Below are positions 61,962 to 64,000 of a stretch of DNA of 64,000 nucleotides, in pieces. The stretch comes from JANNSX01 sp041397825 (lineage in GTDB: Bacteria; Pseudomonadota; Alphaproteobacteria; Rhizobiales; Hyphomicrobiaceae), in the NCBI GenBank assembly GCA_041397825.1, contig JAWKVX010000007.1, positions 1 through 64,000 of the forward strand. Direction: 5' to 3'. Within the stretch, counting starts at the first letter, position 1. Every line of letters starts with the position of its first letter. Under the pieces are notes generated by a model. It worked only from the letters and a program-made list of their open reading frames with translations, did not search any database and was not told where the DNA came from. The position numbers and the translations under genes were made by a program.

Positions 61962-62179
61962 CCCGAAGGATCGCTTTCACCCTCGCCGAGCTCCGAGTGA
62001 TAGACATAGAGCGTTGAGCAATAAGGGCAGATGATCTGGGTATCGTTACCCATATCGAGATAGACGTGGGGATGATCGAACGGCGGGGCGGCCCCCATGC
62101 ATTGGAGCTCGCGGGATCCCACCGAGATGCGCTCGACACCCGTGTCGTTGCACAGATGCGGAACCGTGTGCCCGGCCAT
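61928..62179 (-). CDS. Zinc-finger domain protein, NDUFS6-like (zf-CHCC)
   Basis: An 83-residue protein with the pattern of the zf-CHCC family: a Cys at ELQCMG, His in DHPHVYLDMG, and the pair CPYC in IICPYCSTLYVY. In mitochondria and alphaproteobacteria the homologue is an accessory zinc subunit of respiratory complex I. Bacterial copies are often encoded away from nuo, as here. GAGGAAG lies before the ATG at 62179; another ATG at 62200 is less well placed. The end overlaps the possible start of the monooxygenase gene. Confidence 0.88.
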   Translation of the reverse strand: MAGHTVPHLCNDTGVERISVGSRELQCMGAAPPFDHPHVYLDMGNDTQIICPYCSTLYVYHSELGEGESDPSGCVYRGKEKAA

Positions 62180-62288
62180 CTTGACTTCCTCTTCGATCAT
62201 GTGTCCCTGGCCGAGGTTAGCTGGTTCGGCCTTCCAAGGGTAGCGTTTCCGGGCGCGGCATCCCGTCAGGCGGAGGGGAGACGCAACA

Positions 62289-63059
62289 ATGTCCAGGTTC
62301 CGGTCGGACGGAGTGTCGATCGCCTATCTCGACGAGCCGGCCGAGGGAGCCCTGGGCGAGCCGATCGTGCTCATTCACGGCTTTGCGTCGAACCGGCGGG
62401 TCAACTGGGTGGATACCGGCTGGGTCTCGACGCTGACCCGGGCCGGCTATCGGGTCATTGCGTTCGACAATCGCGGCCATGGCGATAGCGACAAGCCGCA
62501 CGACACCGAGCGCTACGGGGCCCGGTTGATGGCCGAGGATGCGCGGCGACTGCTCGATCATCTCGCGATCGAGCGGGCACATGTCATGGGCTACTCCATG
62601 GGGGCAAGGATCGCCGCCTTCCTGGCGTTGGCGCATCCGGATCGCGTCGGCGGCCTGGTTTTCGGCGGCCTCGGCATCAATATGGTGCGCGGCGTCGGGG
62701 GGGCCCGGCCGATTGCGGCGGCCTTCCGGGCCGCCTCGATCGATGACGTGACCAATGCCACTGCCCGTACCTTCCGGGCCTTCGCGGAGCAGACCGGCAG
62801 CGATCTCGAGGCGCTCGCGGCGTGCATCCTCTCCTCGCGGGAGCAGATCACGGCGGAGGCGCTTGCCGGTCTGACGTCACCGGTCCTGGTCGCCGTCGGC
62901 AGCGACGACGTCATCGGCGGGCCGGCGGGCGAGTTGGCATCGCTCATTCCCGGGGCGGAAGCCTTCGTCATCGCGGGACGTGATCATATGAAGGCTGTTG
63001 GCGACCGGAGCTACAAGGCGCGCGTCATCGAGTTCCTGGCCCGCTGGCCTTTGGCATGA
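62289..63059 (+). CDS. Alpha/beta hydrolase
   Basis: A 256-residue alpha/beta-hydrolase fold protein. Oxyanion motif HGFASN, nucleophile serine in GYSMGA (about residue 102), aspartate in VGSDDVIGG and histidine in GRDHMKAVG complete the triad. Substrates are probably esters or similar; the family cannot be refined by eye. A strong purine-rich ribosome binding site (GGAGGGGAG) precedes the ATG. It is divergent from the zinc-protein gene across 109 bp. Confidence 0.9.
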   Translation: MSRFRSDGVSIAYLDEPAEGALGEPIVLIHGFASNRRVNWVDTGWVSTLTRAGYRVIAFDNRGHGDSDKPHDTERYGARLMAEDARRLLDHLAIERAHVMGYSMGARIAAFLALAHPDRVGGLVFGGLGINMVRGVGGARPIAAAFRAASIDDVTNATARTFRAFAEQTGSDLEALAACILSSREQITAEALAGLTSPVLVAVGSDDVIGGPAGELASLIPGAEAFVIAGRDHMKAVGDRSYKARVIEFLARWPLA

Positions 63060-63123
63060 GAGTTGAGTGGCGGGTTGGGATGGCCCATATGCAACTTCCC
63101 GTTACAGGTCTGATAACCAACCG

Positions 63124-63153
63124 TTGATTATTGCCGTCACCGAGCTGTGATAG
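63124..63153 (+). promoter_or_regulatory. Possible promoter of cysE
   Basis: TTGATT (63124-63129) and TGATAG (63148-63153) are 18 bases apart in the 136-bp gap before cysE. The area is somewhat AT-rich. This is only a hexamer match. Confidence 0.3.
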
Positions 63154-63195
63154 ACAGGATAGCGTGACGGGCGTGCGCTGACAGGAGATCGAGCC

Positions 63196-64000
63196 ATGGT
63201 CAATTCGACAACAGCAGCGGTTGAGAGCATCGATCGCTGCGATCCGGTCTGGACCCGCGTCCGGCAGGAAGCCGAGGCGGCGATCCAGCGCGAGCCGGCG
63301 CTGGGAGGTTTCATCTACGCCACCGTCCTGCATCACCGGGCGCTCGAGGAAAGCATCTGCCATCGCCTGTCGCAAAGGCTGACCCATCCGGATGTGGATG
63401 CAGGCCTTCTCTACGACCTGTTTGACGAGACGCTGGCCGAGGCGCCCGAGCTTGGGGCCTACTTCCGCGCTGACCTTCTGGCGGTCGTCGATCGTGATCC
63501 GGCGTGCACGCGCCTGCTTGAGCCGCTCCTCTATTTCAAGGGCTTCCACGCGCTGGAGACTCACAGGTTCGCCCACATCCTCTGGAACTCCGGCCGCAAG
63601 GACTTCGCGCTCTACCTGCAGAGCCAGTGCTCCCGGGTTTTCTCGATCGACATTCATCCGGCGGCCCAGATCGGCCGTGGCATCTTCATCGACCACGGCC
63701 ATGCTCTGGTGATCGGCGAGACCGCCGTCGTCGGCGATGACGTCTCGATGCTGCACGGTGTTACCCTCGGCGGCACCGGCAAGGAGAGCGGCGACCGGCA
63801 TCCGAAGATCGGTAGCGGCGTTCTGATCGGCGCGGGGGCCAAGATCCTCGGCAACATTTCCGTCGGCCACTGCTCCAGGATCGCCGCCGGCAGCGTCGTG
63901 TTGAAGGATGTCCCGCCCCGGACGACGGTCGCCGGGGTGCCGGCCCGCATCATCGGCGAGTCGGACTGCCGGGATCCGGCCCGAACCATGGACCAGATGT
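63196..64000 (+). CDS. cysE: Serine O-acetyltransferase, 3' end beyond the window
   Basis: The first 268 codons are present; the stop lies past the right edge. CysE makes O-acetylserine for cysteine synthesis. The helical N-terminal domain (about 1-140) is followed by the left-handed beta-helix with hexapeptide repeats: SIDIHPAAQIGRG, FIDHGHALVIGETAVVGDDV, HGVTLGGTG, then IGAGAKILGNISVG. The catalytic Asp-His pair sits in IDHGHA and the second His in MLHGVT. ACAGGAG lies before the ATG at 63196. The typical length is about 270-280 residues, so little is missing. Confidence 0.96.
   Translation, partial: MVNSTTAAVESIDRCDPVWTRVRQEAEAAIQREPALGGFIYATVLHHRALEESICHRLSQRLTHPDVDAGLLYDLFDETLAEAPELGAYFRADLLAVVDRDPACTRLLEPLLYFKGFHALETHRFAHILWNSGRKDFALYLQSQCSRVFSIDIHPAAQIGRGIFIDHGHALVIGETAVVGDDVSMLHGVTLGGTGKESGDRHPKIGSGVLIGAGAKILGNISVGHCSRIAAGSVVLKDVPPRTTVAGVPARIIGESDCRDPARTMDQM

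Overview
The window reads as a chromosomal segment of a high-GC alphaproteobacterium, most like the Hyphomicrobiales (Rhizobiales). This rests on the pyrB-pyrC-plsY-dprA gene order, a non-catalytic pyrC, a DUF459 protein, an MltB-type transglycosylase with a C-terminal peptidoglycan-binding domain, and abundant ABC importers and Rieske oxygenases. All assignments come from reading motifs by eye. No rRNA, CRISPR array, prophage or intact insertion sequence was seen. The only RNA gene found is a tRNA-Lys(CTT) at 556-631.

Layout. 0.5-6 kb: tRNA-Lys, a MliC-like lysozyme inhibitor, dprA, plsY, a secreted unknown, and pyrC'-pyrB, all on the minus strand. 6-8.6 kb (plus): an AidB-like acyl-CoA dehydrogenase and a small CxxC...H...H protein. 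8.6-18.6 kb (minus): two Rieske oxygenases, a pair of periplasmic SGNH-type proteins, a lytic transglycosylase, a DsrE-like periplasmic protein behind an FNR/FixK-like box, a short-chain dehydrogenase lacking YxxxK, and a DUF3829-like protein. 18.7-24 kb: envelope-sugar genes galE, galU and kdsD around an outer-membrane beta-barrel protein. 24-26.2 kb: a CoA-transferase-family racemase-like gene, then relics of a PEP mutase/isocitrate lyase-family gene and of an EamA transporter. 26.3-30 kb: dppABC-like importer genes without ATPases. 30-37.2 kb: a trimethylamine-dehydrogenase-type flavoenzyme, an amidase, an SDR, a third Rieske oxygenase and a quinone oxidoreductase. 37.4-40.7 kb: ppx/gppA, rlmE and a DUF2254 membrane protein.

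40.7-47.6 kb (minus) is a tight six-gene run: thiN, a threonine-dehydratase-like enzyme, a class III aminotransferase, a GlpA-like flavoprotein with a [2Fe-2S] domain, a second flavoprotein, and an FGGY kinase. Divergent from it a TPP riboswitch precedes thiB-thiP-thiQ (47.7-51.1 kb), so thiamine uptake and pyrophosphorylation sit back to back. 51.4-54.4 kb: a LysR regulator divergent from phnW-phnX, the hydrolytic 2-aminoethylphosphonate pathway. 54.4-58.7 kb: a MacB/HlyD-type ABC export system. 58.7-64 kb: a ManC-type enzyme, a small unknown, a flavin monooxygenase, an NDUFS6-like zinc protein, an alpha/beta hydrolase and cysE, which runs off the right edge.

Two themes deserve attention. 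First, several well-preserved ORFs have lost their catalytic residues (pyrC', both SGNH proteins, the SDR at 16.5 kb). Second, three reductase-less Rieske oxygenases and a TMADH-type flavoenzyme suggest catabolism of methylated amines or betaines. No entirely new defence or mobile system was recognised. The best candidate for an undescribed pathway is the thiN-led operon at 40.7-47.6 kb.
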